Positions 44,736 to 57,480 of a stretch of DNA of 64,000 nt are shown piece by piece. The translations under genes and the position numbers were made by a program. The stretch lies in contig JAKSZT010053887.1 of assembly GCA_026826555.1 (NCBI GenBank), forward strand, positions 61,248,851-61,312,850, given 5' to 3'. The notes below the pieces were generated by a model. It searched no databases and was not told the DNA's origin. It saw only the letters and a list, made by a program, of their open reading frames with translations. Position 1 is the first letter of the stretch; every line of letters begins with the position of its first letter. Origin of the DNA: Tolypeutes matacus (taxonomy: Eukaryota; Chordata; Mammalia; Cingulata; Chlamyphoridae).

Positions 44736-44739
44736 GGAG

Positions 44740-44950
44740 AGGTAGCAGGTTAAGAGCACAGACTCTGGAGTCAGGCTGTGGGGTTCATATCCGCCACATG
44801 GGCAAGGAATTCAACCTCTCTGTACTTCAGTTTCACATCTGTAAAATGGGACTATGATAATAGCACCTAGCTTATAGGGCTGAGGATTAATCTGTAAGGT
44901 ACCTAGAAGAGTGCCTGGCAAATAGTTCCTTATATAAATAAGTGGCTACA
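44740..44950 (+). mobile_element. MIR SINE
   Basis: GAGCACAGACTCTGGAGTCA, TTCAACCTCTCTGTACTTCA, CATCTGTAAAATGGGAC, and AGAGTGCCTGGCAAATAG follow MIR order. Confidence 0.95.
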
Positions 44951-45466
44951 TCTAGCTGCAAGGATGGTTGGGAAATATAGTTTCTAGCTGGGCAGCTAAG
45001 TGTTTTGTCAGTAAAACTCAGACGGTTTGTTACTAAAAGGAAGCAGGGGAGAATGGATACAGGATAGCATGTCTATATAATTTTCATCCAAAATGGAACA
45101 CTTTAGAGACTGAAAGGAAGCCACTATTAATTACTGCGGTGACAGGCGTAGGAGACAGGCGCTGTGTTGGGAAAACCAGGATGTCTTGCCACCCTAACCT
45201 TGAGGGGTTAGTAACTGTCTCCAACACGGCATGTCCGATTGGCCTATTTCACAAATTTTTTTTTACCTAAAAATCACAGTCCAAAGGCTGAGTGGAGGGA
45301 CAGATGGAGAGGATGTGGAGTATTTATAGCATTTAAACTATATTCCAACTACCTGGCCTCTTGGAAAAGTCTATAGATTGACAAAAGAAGCCCTGGTTAA
45401 AAGTGGAAATACAAATCAATCATGATGAGACACAGTGCTCAGTGCTCTGCTAGGTGCAGAATGGGA

Positions 45467-45500
<34 letters not shown>

Positions 45501-46379
45501 CTGGGTGTTGCCAGTTTCTGGTGGAAAATGGGCTCAATTGTTGTGATTTGCATTGGAGGGGAGAGTTAAACAGTCTTCAGTCGCAACCATTTCACAGGTG
45601 TGAGTATCTTTGTTTATTTCATTCCCATCTTTTAAAAATTATCTTCAGTATTGGCAAATGGATTGCTGTCAGGCTTTGAAAGCTCTTCCTTTTGCCAAGT
45701 TATTCGGAAGTATTCTTAAATTCTAAAGAAAAATTAGCCTTGCTATGGGACTTTGAGAGAGAAGAGCCTTCACTAAGTAATAAATAACCTAGCCAGGTTG
45801 GAAAGGGAGGTGACCACCTACAGTGCGAGTCCCAGACTGAATTCAGAACCCCTGCAAGGATCTTAACCCAGCCTGCATTTTCTTTTTCTTCGTGAGAGAA
45901 CTAATATGTTGTGGCAGATAAAGAGGAACAAGTGAGAAATGGATATGAACTCCAGGCCCCTAACAACATAAGAAAGTGTAAAAAAAATCAGCATTGGGTT
46001 GATAAGAGGAAAAATCATAGCCAACTGTAAAAATCCATCCTCTGACTTCCACATCCCCACCAAATAAACCGATGCATTTCAGCAAATGGTAAATAATGCT
46101 TAAAATGGCAGAAGCTAGAGTTGGGAAAATAAGAACCAGGTGTTAGAAAGAAGGAAAACCAAAAAGAGCATACATTTTCCGTCAACAATCCCCACCATAA
46201 ATCGTAGCAATGCCACCATCACGACCTGGAGCCCGCAGGGAAGAGACTGTTGTAAAAATGATAAATCAGAATCACTACACACCAGGTCTTGATAAAACAA
46301 AGAAAGTTGATTCCAGGGTCTGATATATATATAATCACAGAGAAACAAAGCTTGATCAGTGAAGGGCCAAATGTGAGGA
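44951..46379. other. Unrecognised sequence with a poly-A run
   Basis: A run of about 28 A lies at 45,470-45,497. Frames at 45,863-46,063 and 46,115-46,432 (minus) have no recognisable domain. Confidence 0.4.
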
Positions 46380-46770
46380 AATGCAAAGTTCAAAATCTGG
46401 TGGCTGCTTAAAATTCCAGCCGAGCCGAACATTGGATAATATAGTGGAAATTGATGACTCAGTGGAATCCGGCTGCAGCAAAATAGAGATATATTACAAA
46501 TTTCTTCACAAGAGCAGAACGATATATATGCCAGTGCCTGTTCATCACATTTTTATGTATTTTTCATACCCAGAAACAAGAGAGAATATACTGTCTATAC
46601 CGCCTTCATAAAATAGGGTTAACATATTTTCTGGGTTTTTGTTGTTGCTGTTATTCCTTTCAAGAAGCAAATTCTACCACCCCTTTAAGAAAAAGCCTTA
46701 TGTGGAAAAATGAGCTATTGCCAATTCGATTCATTACTTAAGTGATAGCCATAATTGCACTTCTGCAGCA
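46380..46770. other. Repeat-free block, candidate conserved non-coding element
   Basis: It holds an AP-1/Maf-type TGACTCA at 46,455-46,461 and CCAATTCGATTCATTACTTA near 46,719. No repeat family is recognised. Conservation is inferred from appearance only. Confidence 0.25.
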
Positions 46771-46773
46771 TTT

Positions 46774-46827
46774 GGGTATGGGCGTGGGGATGGGATGGGA
46801 CAGGATGGGGTGGAGAGGGGGTTGGGG
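46774..46827 (+). other. Potential G-quadruplex tract
   Basis: Eight runs of three or more G on the plus strand, separated by loops of 2 to 7 bases (for example GGGTATGGGCGTGGGG, then GGGATGGG, ending GGGGGTTGGGG). This exceeds the minimal four-run pattern for G-quadruplex formation. No gene or promoter is seen beside it. Confidence 0.75.
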
Positions 46828-47265
46828 TGCGGATGATGCAGAAGCCCCATCAAGGACTGTTAGCAGCCTCAAACAAACTGTGACGTCTGGGCTCACTGAA
46901 GCACTAGGCTAGCTGCTCTCAGGGCCTTCCTCAGGGACATGTGTTTATAGGGCAGCAAGGTTTCCAAGCGTGACAATGGGAGATCCTTGGGTAGGACTTC
47001 CTGAAGGCCTTAAGTGAAAACATGGTCATTACAAAAGACTACTTAGCAGAGTCTTTTGACCCTAGAGAATGCGTTATGTCAGGAATGCCACCGAGGGTGG
47101 GAACTTGAAGGAATTGGGATTAGGCCTGCCTCGGCTTTCTCTTTTCCTAGCTAGCTATGCTTGTGAGTTAGTTAGTGATACCAAGCAACTCAGCATGGCC
47201 ATCCTAAGGCAGAGAGTTTAAGGCAGGGACTTCATCTCCGTGTCTTTATGATGCCTTGTCCGACT
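46828..47265. other. Unrecognised sequence
   Basis: No repeat or gene recognised. Confidence 0.4.
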
Positions 47266-47267
47266 GG

Positions 47268-47397
47268 AGAGTTCTCGAAATCTACTCCCTGGACCAACCA
47301 CATCAGTATCACCAGGAAAATTTGTTAGAAATGCAACTTCTTATGTTCCACCCCAGACCTACTGAATCAGAAACGCTGAGGGTGGGGATAACAAACT
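47268..47397 (-). mobile_element. MER5-type hAT element fragment
   Basis: CATCAGTATCACCAGGAAAA, TTGTTAGAAATGCAACTTC, and CCTACTGAATCAGAAACGC match MER5-type interior. It is cut at the right by the L1 insertion. Confidence 0.8.
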
Positions 47398-47404
47398 GTG
47401 TGTG

Positions 47405-49460
47405 TGTTTTTAATTTTTAATAAAATTTTATTGAAGTATATCATTCATCCATGAACATACATAGAAAATGAGTATAGAGTAAAAGCTGTGAACTTACAAA
47501 ACAAACATGCATATCATCATACAGAGCTCCCACACATTACCCCATCACCAACACCTTGCATTGTTGTAAAAAATTTGCTATAAACTATGAAAGAGCATCG
47601 TCAAAATATTATTAACTATAGTCCATATTTTATATTTGGTATATTTTCCCTTAATACACCCGATTATTAACACCATGTATTAGTGTCATATATTTGTTAT
47701 AGTTCATGAGAGAATGTTCTCATATTCTGTTAACCACAGTCCATCTTCCACCACAGGATTCACTGTGTTATACAGCTCCATGCTTTGTACAGTCAATTCA
47801 AGTGTATACTCAGTGGCTCTCATTTTCATCACAGAGTTGTGCTGTCATCACCTCAGTCAATTTTAGAACATTTTCATTATTAAAAGAGGAAAAAATCCCA
47901 TACCCCATTTTACCCCTCTATTGTTGTCCATTAGAATTGATATAATATCTTCTTTGCCATTGCTGCAAAAATATTACAATATTTGCTGTTAATTATTGTC
48001 CATAAGTTATATTAGTTGTAATTTTCCTGTGTACCACCATATTCTTAACACTTTGTAAAAGAACATTTTTGTATTTATACTGTTAGCCAAAGTCTTCATC
48101 CACCACCGTAATCACTGTTTTTCATTCCCTAGATTATTCTCTATCTTCCTTTCAATTGACATTTATGTCTATAGACTACTTTCAGCCATAATCACATTTA
48201 TAAATCAGCAGTGTTAGTTATGTGTTCATCAACTCTATTCATTTCCACACATTTAAAATAAACATTATTAAAAATTCTATATACATCAAGCATCAGCTCC
48301 CATTCTCAACCCACATTCTATTTCTTATTAACCTATACTCTAGAGTTTACCTCTGTGATTTTATTCATCATATTTAGTTCATATTAGTGAGATCATACAA
48401 TATTTGTCCCTCTGTGTCCAACCCTCTTCACTCAACGTAATATTCTCAAGGTTCATCCATGTTGTCATATGCATCCCGATTTCATTTCCTCTTACAGCTG
48501 AATAGTATTCCATTATATATAGATATATACCACACTTTGCTTTTCCATTCATCAGTCGATGATACTTAGGCTGGTTCCATATTTTAGCAATTGTGAATAA
48601 TGCTGCTATGAACATCAGTGTGTGAATGTCAGTTCGCATACTTGCTTTCAGTTCTCCTGAATATATTCCTAGTAACAGTATTGCTGGATCATATGGCAGT
48701 TTTTTATTCAGCTTCTTGAGGTACTGCCTAACTGTCTTCCACAGAGGCCACACCATTCTACATTCCTACCAGCAGTGAAGGAATGCACCTATTTCTCCAC
48801 ATCCTCTCTAGCACTTGTAGTTTTCTGTGTTTTTGTTTTTTTTTTTTGAATGGCCATTCTATAAAGTATGAAATGGTATCTCATTGTTAGATCTACATTT
48901 CCCTAATAGCTAGTGATGTTGAACAATTTTTCATGTGCCTTTTGGCCGTTTGTGTTTCTCTTTGGGAAAATGTCTATTCAAATCTTTTGCCCATTTTTAA
49001 ATTAGGTTGCTTGTCTTTCTATCCTTGAGTTGTATGATGTCTTTATATAATGGATATCAAACCTTTATCAGATATGTGGTTTCCAAATATTTTCTTCCAT
49101 TGAGTAGGCTGCCTTTTTACTTTCTTTTAATTTTATTATTTTTTAGGAGGTACCGGGGATTGAACCCCCACTTCATATATAGGAAAAAGGCACTCAAACC
49201 ACTGAGCTACAGCTGCTCCCCTTACTTTCTTGACAAAGTCTTTTGAAAAAAAAAAAAAAAGTGCTTAATTTTGAGGAGGCCCCATTTATCTATTTTTCTT
49301 TTGTTGCTTGTACTTTGGGTGTAAGGTTTAAGAAACTACCTCCTACAACAAGATCTTGAAGAGGTTTCCTTACATTTTCTTCTAGGAGTTTTATGATTGT
49401 AGCTTTTATATTTAAGTCCTTGATCTATTTTGAGTTAATTTTTGCCCTTCTTCTCTTATT
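47405..49460 (-). mobile_element. L1 LINE 3' part, with ORF2 C-terminus
   Basis: Long 3' UTR (47,405-48,370) closely resembles that of the L1 at 59 kb. Minus strand at 48,379-48,756 encodes the ORF2 C-terminal end: WPLWKTVRQYLKKL, MFIAALFTIAKIWNQPK, and MEYYSAVRGNEI. Upstream ORF2 sequence continues to about 49,460 and then stops, so RT and endonuclease are missing. It is 5' truncated, and a SINE interrupts it at 49,127-49,221. Confidence 0.93.
49127..49221 (-). mobile_element. Short xenarthran SINE inside L1
   Basis: Minus strand: GGGGAGCAGCTGTAGCTCAG, then GGTTCAATCCCCGGTACC. A 10 bp duplication TTACTTTCTT lies at 49,117-49,126 and 49,222-49,231. Confidence 0.9.
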
Positions 49461-49654
49461 TTTGTGATAGTTAAGCCCTGCCTATCTGCTCTAATGCCAT
49501 CTTGCTGGAAGTCCTACAAACTGTATTTTAACAAGTTCTTAGCATGTTAAAGTTTGATAAGACTGTTCTAGGGGAAGTGGGCTAACAATTGTTAATGGCC
49601 CCTCTGGGATTACCAAACTAGGCTTGTGATACTTATTTATTGTCATACAATCAC

Positions 49655-49812
49655 ATCTTGAGCTCTGAGACGATCATCTCTATTTTAAAGATGAGGAAAT
49701 AAGACTCATAATTTCAGCAACTTGCTCAAGAGTGTGCAGCCATTGAGTGGCAGCGTCAGGATTGTGAATCCTGATCCTTCTGGTCCTAAATTTGTTCTTT
49801 TACACTAATGTG
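49655..49812 (-). mobile_element. MIR SINE, antisense
   Basis: TTTAAAGATGAGGAAATAAG, CAACTTGCTCAAGAGTGTGC, and GTCAGGATTGTGAATCC fit reverse MIR. Confidence 0.88.
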
Positions 49813-50079
49813 ACGACCAACCGTGGTCCAAATCCATTCCCGATTGGTATAGAAAGGACTGTTCTTCAATAGCTTGAAAATTAATGGCCCCTTCTTAAGA
49901 AGTAGGTTAATAGAGCTGTTTGTTAGACTGTACTGCTGTATGAGCTTTATTTTCATGTGATTCAAAACATGTCATCTTTTACATGGAAGGGTAGGACTAG
50001 GGAGTATTTATTAGCTTTTCTGATGAAGGTCTAGGCAAGCAGAAACTGAGAAGTAGCAGATGTGGAATAAGAGAAGGTG

Positions 50080-50290
50080 CAGACCAGGAGTCCAGAGGCC
50101 TGGGTTCAAGTCTTCACAGTTCAGTGGCCATGCAACTGAGTTACCTAGTTTCACTGAAGTTCAGTGTTTTCCCATCTGTAAAATGGGGGAAATGTCTTTT
50201 GTGTTTTTCTCTCATGAAGTCGTGGAGAGGGTCAAATGAGAGAAGGTAGAGGAAAATGTCTTGAAACTCCAGAGTGTCCCTTAAAGCCTT
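50080..50290 (+). mobile_element. MIR SINE
   Basis: GCCTGGGTTCAAGTCTTCAC, TTTTCCCATCTGTAAAATGG, and GAGGGTCAAATGAGAGAAGG follow MIR order. Confidence 0.9.
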
Positions 50291-50775
50291 ATTATTGTTA
50301 ATATAGTGAGGAGACAAGTGTTCAGGATAAAGTTATTCACCATCCTCAGGATCAGGGTGTTCTTTCTCTGCTTTTAATTTGTTCATGTCATAGAGATCAG
50401 GAATCTCATGGGGGCAGTCAGTGAAGTAAGGCAGCTAAATTCATTGTTTTCAGGCACAGTGCCAGCCCTCATAAAGAATGTCTGTGGCACCAACACAGGT
50501 TTGGGATTATGTGTGATCAGGAGAGAGAGAGCCGGTGAAAATGGTTAAAATGGTCAGGTTGGCAGGTGGTGATTGTGGTCAGGAGAACTATGCCAGGCCA
50601 AGGAGCACCTAGCTCTAGAGAGGTGCTTATAGTCAGGGATGGGGGACCCACAGCATAAAATGGGAGAATGCCTAGGAGGGAGATCTGAAGTGCTGACAGA
50701 TAGGTGATATCTAGGAGTGGGCAGGTAACCTGCAAGGAAGACTCAGGGAAGGTTCTACATTTTCTCTGTGCAGGT
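50291..50775. other. Unrecognised sequence
   Basis: No repeat or gene recognised. Confidence 0.4.
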
Positions 50776-50779
50776 AAAC

Positions 50780-51090
50780 CATGACCCCCTTGTTATGGAT
50801 TCAAAGGCTGCTTATAGCAAACACCACATGGCAAGGCTCATGGCTGGGACTGCTGGTCTCTCCCTTCTCTTCAAGGTTTCATTGATTTTAGCCTCATGCT
50901 TCTGTGGCTTTCTTTTTCTCTCTCTGTATTTACAGTAATAGGAATGAGTCCCATCCTGAAGGGGGTAGGTCATACCTTAACTGAAGTAGCCTCATCACAA
51001 GATCCTACTTATAATGGGTTTATACCCACAGGAATGGGTTAGATTTAAGAACATGCTTTTCTGGGGCACATACAGCTTCAAACCACCACA
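50780..51090 (-). mobile_element. MaLR-type LTR (MLT1-like), antisense
   Basis: Read on the minus strand it starts TGTGGTGGTTTGAAGCTGTA, then CCCCAGAAAAGCATG, then ATGAGGCTACTTCAGTTAAG, like the 5' part of MLT1-class LTRs of ERVL-MaLR elements. The TG end is at 51,090. No internal retroviral sequence is seen. Confidence 0.7.
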
Positions 51091-51119
51091 CCCCTAAATC
51101 TGAAATCTTTATAATTTTT

Positions 51120-51370
51120 GCCACTGTTGACCTGAATCTTTAATAAATAGTAGGTATTATTACATGTGTAAGACACTGAGAATGGCAGTGTATATATACA
51201 TTATACCATTTAACCTTTAGAACAACGCTGACATTTTGGTATTACTGTTCCCATTTTGCAGAGGAAAAACTGAGGCCCAAGATGCTTAAATAACTCATCA
51301 AGGCTACATAGTAAGAAGCAGAGCTGAGTTCAGAACACTGGGCCTTCTGGGCTCAGGTCGGTGTTCTGCC
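51120..51370 (-). mobile_element. MIR SINE, antisense
   Basis: CCCATTTTGCAGAGGAAAAA, CTGAGGCCCAAGATGC, and GGCTACATAGTAAGAAGC fit reverse MIR. Confidence 0.92.
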
Positions 51371-51624
51371 CCCTCCCTCTGCCCTCTTGCTGTGCTGCGG
51401 ACACCCAAGTGGTCACGACAGAAGAGACTGGGTCAAGGTCCTGGTACAGCTCGGAGGGGTGACTCTTGGTATCTGAAGCTTCCAGAATCTCATCTTTAGG
51501 GCTTCACAGTGGCCTGGGAGACTTCACAGTTTCTCTCAAACCTGGCTGACCTACTAACACCAGCTGTGGTCCCAGGCATACTGAATTTCTCCCCACCCTT
51601 CAAATATATCATGCCCCTTTTGAC

Positions 51625-51772
51625 CCTGGTCAGGTGTTTCTCAAAGTGTGACCTGAGATCTACCTGTTTGTTTCAGATGCAAACTCCAGGTGTCCGTGAA
51701 ACTGGAATCTCTGGGAGTAAGGCTGGAGCATTTGCATTTTAAGAAGCACCCCAAGTGATTTGTTTGCATGCC
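51625..51772 (+). mobile_element. MER5-like element fragment
   Basis: GTCAGGTGTTTCTCAAAGTG, AGCATTTGCATTTTAAG, and CACCCCAAGTGATTTG resemble the ends of MER5-like elements. Confidence 0.6.
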
Positions 51773-51773
51773 T

Positions 51774-51882
51774 CTGTTATAATACTTATCCCCTTGTACT
51801 CTTGGTGAGTTCTTTGAAAGTGGGGACTGTGTCTCACTCTTCTCCCAAGTACACAGCACAGTGCCTCCCCCGCTCCCCAAAA
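51774..51882 (+). mobile_element. L2 3' end
   Basis: GTTATAATACTTATCCCC, GTGGGGACTGTGTCTCACTC, and CACAGCACAGTGCCTCC fit the L2 3' end. Confidence 0.8.
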
Positions 51883-54800
51883 GTTTGCTTGCAAGAAGAA
51901 GAGGACAAGTCAGGCATGGGTCCCAGAGGAACTTGGGTAGTGGGCAGAGTACAAAAGCAGGGATCTAAATACTTTCCAGGGCTTGAGGCTGGGGCCTTGA
52001 GTCATCCTCCAAAGTAAGGCTAGTACTCAACTCTTAAAACCAAAGGAAAAGTCATTGAAAATCAAGTTCGGCTGGCTACGGGCTTAGGACTCTTCCAATT
52101 TCTCATAGCTTGGATCTAGTGTTGTTCCCTGCAAGTGGGGTCATCTGTCCCACTCAATTTTCAAATACTGGGGAAGAGGCTGGAGTGGTGAAACAGGCCA
52201 TAACTTTAACTTCTTTGTCTTCAGTTTAATGGTAGATGCTCTGAAATCTGGATGTAAGAAGCCTGGGCAGTTGTTAATGAGTTTGGAGGGGAGGGATGTT
52301 CCAATTGTGGAGAGGCAACCATACTATCTTCATGTATGCAGTTTGTTCTGGAAGGAAAGGGGAGAGTCCCTCATTCAAATTTTAGATAGAGTAGAAGCAT
52401 CACTGTCCTCCTGCTTTTCTTGAATCAAAACCTTTTAAAAATGTCTTCTGGATTTTAACCAAGGTTGCAGAGCTGTGTGAATGAGTACCTGATGGGAGTC
52501 CCTGCTGCACTGTGGGCTTCTTTGATTTGTGGCTCTGACTCAAGGTCAATTAATTTTTTTTTTTTTAAATCTTTTTATTTTGATTCAACCACTTCATTTC
52601 CAGACCATCTTTTTTTATTGTATTTACCACGTTATAAATTCACTGACAGCAATTCAGAGCAAGGTTGAGGGGAATTTTATTATTTTTGTTTACTGGGAAC
52701 CATTAAAAAGCGCGGCTGTTAAAGATTATTTGTTGTTTCAGTAAAGTTTCAACAACAAATGTCAGAGGTACCAGTGAAATCCATAGCATTCTTATTCCTG
52801 GATAATTTGTTTCTGCTCTTGTTGGCCTGCATATGTTTTAAGGATTTCCAGGGTGGTGGTTTCTATTTAAGGCACATCATCTGCAGAATTCTGAAATATA
52901 AACCAGTTCTTTGAAATTTTTGATAAAGCTCCGTTCTTAATAACAGGAGAGTTTCAATTGCCCGCATAGGCACTTGGCCATCTGTAAATAAATGAAGTTC
53001 AATGTGGAAACCAGCATAAGGAAGCCGTTTCGGTGACTATTTCTATTTTGTTCATTCACATCCTCAGATTTCAAGAAGACAAATGTGGAAAGAGTGTGAG
53101 AATGCTTTTTTTTTTTTTTAATTTGGATCTGAGTTCAAACAATCTATAGGAGACTTACAATTTGGATGTGAGTTATTTATTGTCTTTGTCCATTTTCAGA
53201 ATTTAAATTTATGTTGGGATAAAGCAAATTCAAGGATACATTTGGACAACAATGGAGTACTTTCTGCTCTTTGGGTTACTTTTTCTTCCAGTAGAGGCTC
53301 TTATTTTCTATGTATGAGACTGTGGGAACTAGTACTGGGCAGACATGGATATTAGAATCTCGGGTTACTATTGTATCCTGATGTCCCCCGAATGCATGTT
53401 TGACCCCTGGGTTGGATTTAGACCACCTGAAATAGAAGTGATTCTGATTTACAGCTCAAAATGTGGCTGACTAAGCCAAATGGAGAACATTTCATTATTT
53501 CAGTTTTATGGGTCGTTTCTGAAGGGGTTTGTTTCAGAAAACAGACCACTGCTCAAAAGGAGAGTCTTTCCCCATGAGGCACTAGGTACAGAGTCAGCAA
53601 ATTATGGTATGTCTAGTCTCCGAGTGTCAGGCAAACCATTGGTAGCAGCCACCAAAGTCATCCTACCCCACTGGCCATGCACACACCTAAGTGTGCCAAC
53701 TAAACATTCATAGGACAGATAGACATATAACACAAATTAGCTAAGTCCTACTGAAGAGACAGGCACATGCCACAGTGGCAAAGTAAGGTTGTGACAGAGC
53801 TGCATGTTCTTTCTTTGCCCTCTCTTTCTCAGATACCATTTGCCAGTGCTATAATGCCAATAGCAACACAGATGGCAAGTGACGAGCAAGGAGAAAGCAG
53901 AGTTATGTGAGTGTGTGCGGGTGTCTGCCCTGACTACAGGGCTCTCAGAGCTTTATTCACTCTCTGGCACAATGCAGCCTCTGTAGGAAAGATATTAGGA
54001 ACAAAAAGCCAACTTGAAGATTCAAGAGCAGGCTGCCAGAATTAGTAAGAACAACATTTAGATGATGCCATTAAAAACATATGGGGATTCTATGAAACCC
54101 TGAAAAGAAAATGTTTAATTATGCACCGTATGCAAAAGCCATCATAGTTAGATTAATACGAAAGACCCAAAATGCGTGGGACTTAAGTAGTCCACAGTGA
54201 TGCATCAATCTTTTTATTCCTTTAAAAATAATGTTTTTCTTTCACTGATGACAAATATCTTTCAAACTGTTGAGATCCTGCATCTATAGTGATACATGGA
54301 GTTTAATGAAGTCCAAAGTTACTAACAAAAGTTTCCAACTTAACCCTTCAAGGTCCTCCAGTTGGATTTCATTCCATTCCTTTCCTCCTCTACTGTTCTG
54401 TCACATCCCTCCCTTCAGTAGGTACCCCACCCTCCTGAACCCCAACACACACAGGTTGGTGATGGGGCCACCAGCATAATGGCTTGGTCAGACACTTCTA
54501 GTATTGAGAAGGCTTCCCAGGTTTAAGACTGCAATAATTCATTGCCCAGTTTGTTTGTGTAGTAGTTACAGTGATTTTGATTTCCATTCACAATAGCTCA
54601 CATTAGAAGACTGAAGACACAGAACTATTGTTCCCTTTTAATAACTATGGAAACTATTTCATCTGACTGTGGTGTGTTTTGGGATTGTCATCGTTTCCTT
54701 TCAGTCTGAAAATGTGTGGAATCATTATTTTATGTGGCTTCCTAAGTGTATAAGGAGTGCCACAATGAGAAAATAATCAAACTTTGTCACACATTGGGTT

Positions 54801-56140
54801 TCCAAGCTGGTATATTGGATACTTTCTGGGTAAGTTATTTATGTCAAAATGCCAGAGGTAGTCGGGGTTCAGTTACCTGAGTACTCTACTCACTTTTATA
54901 TACTCAAACATTCAAGTCTAAACATTGGAAAGGCAATATTTAAAGGTAGATTTGTGACTTCACAGAATAAAAAATAAAACAGTATACAAGATGCCAAAAA
55001 AACCAAAAAAAAAAAACCCAAAAAACCAAACCCCTAAAAAACTCATAAAAATGAGAATAATAATGGTATAAGCAGGTTATGTCTTTATTTAAAAATCTTT
55101 ACTCAATATAAGAAGGTCAGGATCTGTACTGTTGATGCCATTTCACTTTAGGGATTTTTATGGACTTAAGCACTTGGGATTTTGATCCTCATTTATTGGA
55201 CCAGGCCTCTTAAAGTAAACATATGTGGCTTATGAATGAGTGGACAGATTTGTTGCTCACACTTGAATGTGTCAAAACGTTTTCTTAAGTGTCAGTCAGG
55301 CTCAGCTACAATGCAAATATAAAACTCCTTCCATCCCTTCAAGTCTCTTCATTTTCTATATGACATATATGATTGAAAATTACAAATTACCAAGCCTGCA
55401 GTCATTTTTAATAGAAATGGTAGGCTCAAATGCCTGCTCAGAAATAGGCTTGTTCACTGCCCAGTGTTGAGGTTTTCAGCTTTAGGTACATTGAATATAC
55501 AGGGTGATTTCAGGCTCAATCTGCTTTTAGATTATGGAATCCTGAGTCAACCATTGTTTCAGTGTTTTTCTCCTGTGTATTTGTTTTTGTGTGAGAGAAC
55601 TTTACTTCTATTGGTTAACAGCCAGCTACTTTTTGCAAAGAGCCACCTGTTCCTGAGTTTATACAGGATATGTTGGATTTATGTAATACAATAGGATCAA
55701 TTTAATTATGATTTTTCCTTTTAAGTACAACGCTACCTGGAATTACTTCACTACCTGATACAGGTTTGCTCTTTGGAGGGGAAAAAAAAAAAAAAGACAT
55801 GCCAACCCTTACTTAACTTAGCTTTAAGGTATTTCATTAACCCAATTTCTTCTCATATGCTTTAAAGTCTATATACTTTGGGTATGAAAAACTGGCTGTT
55901 TTGAACTTTCCACAGTCCCTGTTATTTACAATGTTTTGAAGCTTTAGAATTACTACAAAAGATTTACTCATATAGCCGAGCATGTAAAATTTAAAATCAA
56001 TAAAGTATATAAATTTTGCTTGTCTCTTTGAATTGATTCCCTACTCTAATACCTAAATACTGTAATACCTATATACTCTTTTATTTCCAAAGTCATTACC
56101 CAATAATAATCTCCGAACTTTCTTGCCACAGCTTTGGGGC
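51883..56140. other. Long stretch with no recognised gene or repeat
   Basis: About 4.2 kb. It has T-runs at 52,555-52,567 and 53,107-53,119 and an AAAACC-rich low-complexity patch at 54,995-55,040. Frames at 52,229-52,744, 53,480-53,713 and 55,267-55,694 are short and show no recognisable protein. Some diverged repeats may be below my recognition. Confidence 0.4.
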
Positions 56141-56154
56141 AGTTCAGAATTTTT

Positions 56155-56344
56155 TTTTTTTTTTTTTTTTTTAAGATTTTATTTATTTATTCATTTATAC
56201 CCCCCTTGCTGCTTGTGCTCGCTGGGTCAGCTAACCACGCCGTGCGGGCGGGCTTGCCTTCACCAGGAGGCCCCGGGAACCGAACCCGGGGCCTCCCATA
56301 TGGTAAACGGGAGCCCTACTGATTGAGCCACAGCTGCTTCCCTG
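56155..56344 (-). mobile_element. Young monomeric xenarthran SINE
   Basis: Minus strand head GGGAAGCAGCTGTGGCTCAA, B-box GGTTCGGTTCCCGGGGCC, T-run tail on the plus strand. An exact 13 bp duplication GTTCAGAATTTTT lies at 56,142-56,154 and 56,345-56,357. Confidence 0.97.
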
Positions 56345-56359
56345 GTTCAGAATTTTTGA

Positions 56360-57180
56360 CAATGGTATTCTTCACAGACAGTTGTCACAGGCAATTGCTA
56401 CTTCTTGCACAGCTCTAAAGAGGAATTAGGAAATGAGAAATATTTGTTTGTTTCTGTGATATTAGACACTCAATTTGTTTTGATGTGGCAAATGTAGTTG
56501 AGTAGGTGACTGTGTAGGAGAACAGAGAAAGATTTGAATTTGGAATTTCTTAGTAGTGGTAGGTTGATCCCACAGTGTCTTTTTTTTTTTTTTTTTTTTC
56601 CAAATGAGAAGTATGGGATTTGGTTTTCTGTAATTTTCTAACATAAGAATTCTTTAGCCCATAGCTTTCCCTGAAGTTAGAAAATAAAACACATGCTAGG
56701 AGGCAGCTAATCTTGGGAAGGTTTACCTTTACCGATGATACCCAATTTTTAATTCTCCAAGGATAAAGACTACCTCTTTACAGAACTTGCTAATGCTTTG
56801 CAGAGAGAAACAGAGCTCTCCTTAATAAATTTAGAGATAAAGGTAGTCCTTAACAAATTAAAGCATGGAAAGCAGTGAACAATTATTTCCCCACTTACCC
56901 TTCAATTCACCAGCGTAGCTGTTCGCTTGTCATGGTGCCAGTGCCTAAAGGGCTGAGCTGACCTTGGTTTCTTGAAATGCGAAATGTCGTCAAATCCAAA
57001 CATGCAGGTGAAATCTAAACTCACTTTCATTTCTTAATGGCCATTCTCAGCCGGTAAAGAACACAACAGATGATTGCTTACTTAGGTTTGAAAACAGAAA
57101 AGTGCCCATGATTGCCAGGTATTTTGGCTTGCTAAAGAAATGTTTCCAGCCAATCTGAAAAATTCTTCCTTTTCTTATAT
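56360..57180. other. Unrecognised sequence with a T-run
   Basis: T-run at about 56,580-56,599. Nothing else recognised. Confidence 0.4.
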
Positions 57181-57183
57181 TTG

Positions 57184-57380
57184 TTTAGTGTAGTGATTGA
57201 CAGAGCCCCCTAACAAAACATCAGAGGATCTTAATTTGAATCCTAGCTCTTCTACTTTGCTTTGTAACCTCATGCCGTTCTTAACTCAGAGTCTACACTA
57301 GTAAAGCAGAGATTAGGGACTTTGTTCTTACCTCACAGGGAAGTTGTAAAATAAGCACAGCAGAATCTGCAGAACCTTGT
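57184..57380 (+). mobile_element. MIR SINE
   Basis: GATCTTAATTTGAATCCTAG, CTCTTCTACTTTGC, and CCTCACAGGGAAGTTGTAAA are in MIR order, decayed. Confidence 0.8.
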
Positions 57381-57480
57381 ACACATTTAAAAGTTCAGAA
57401 CCCACACTCCCATATTCTCTTCCATCTGGTCAAATACTTAACTCTCTAAAACAGAAATTCCTTATTGATAGTTTTAGGGG

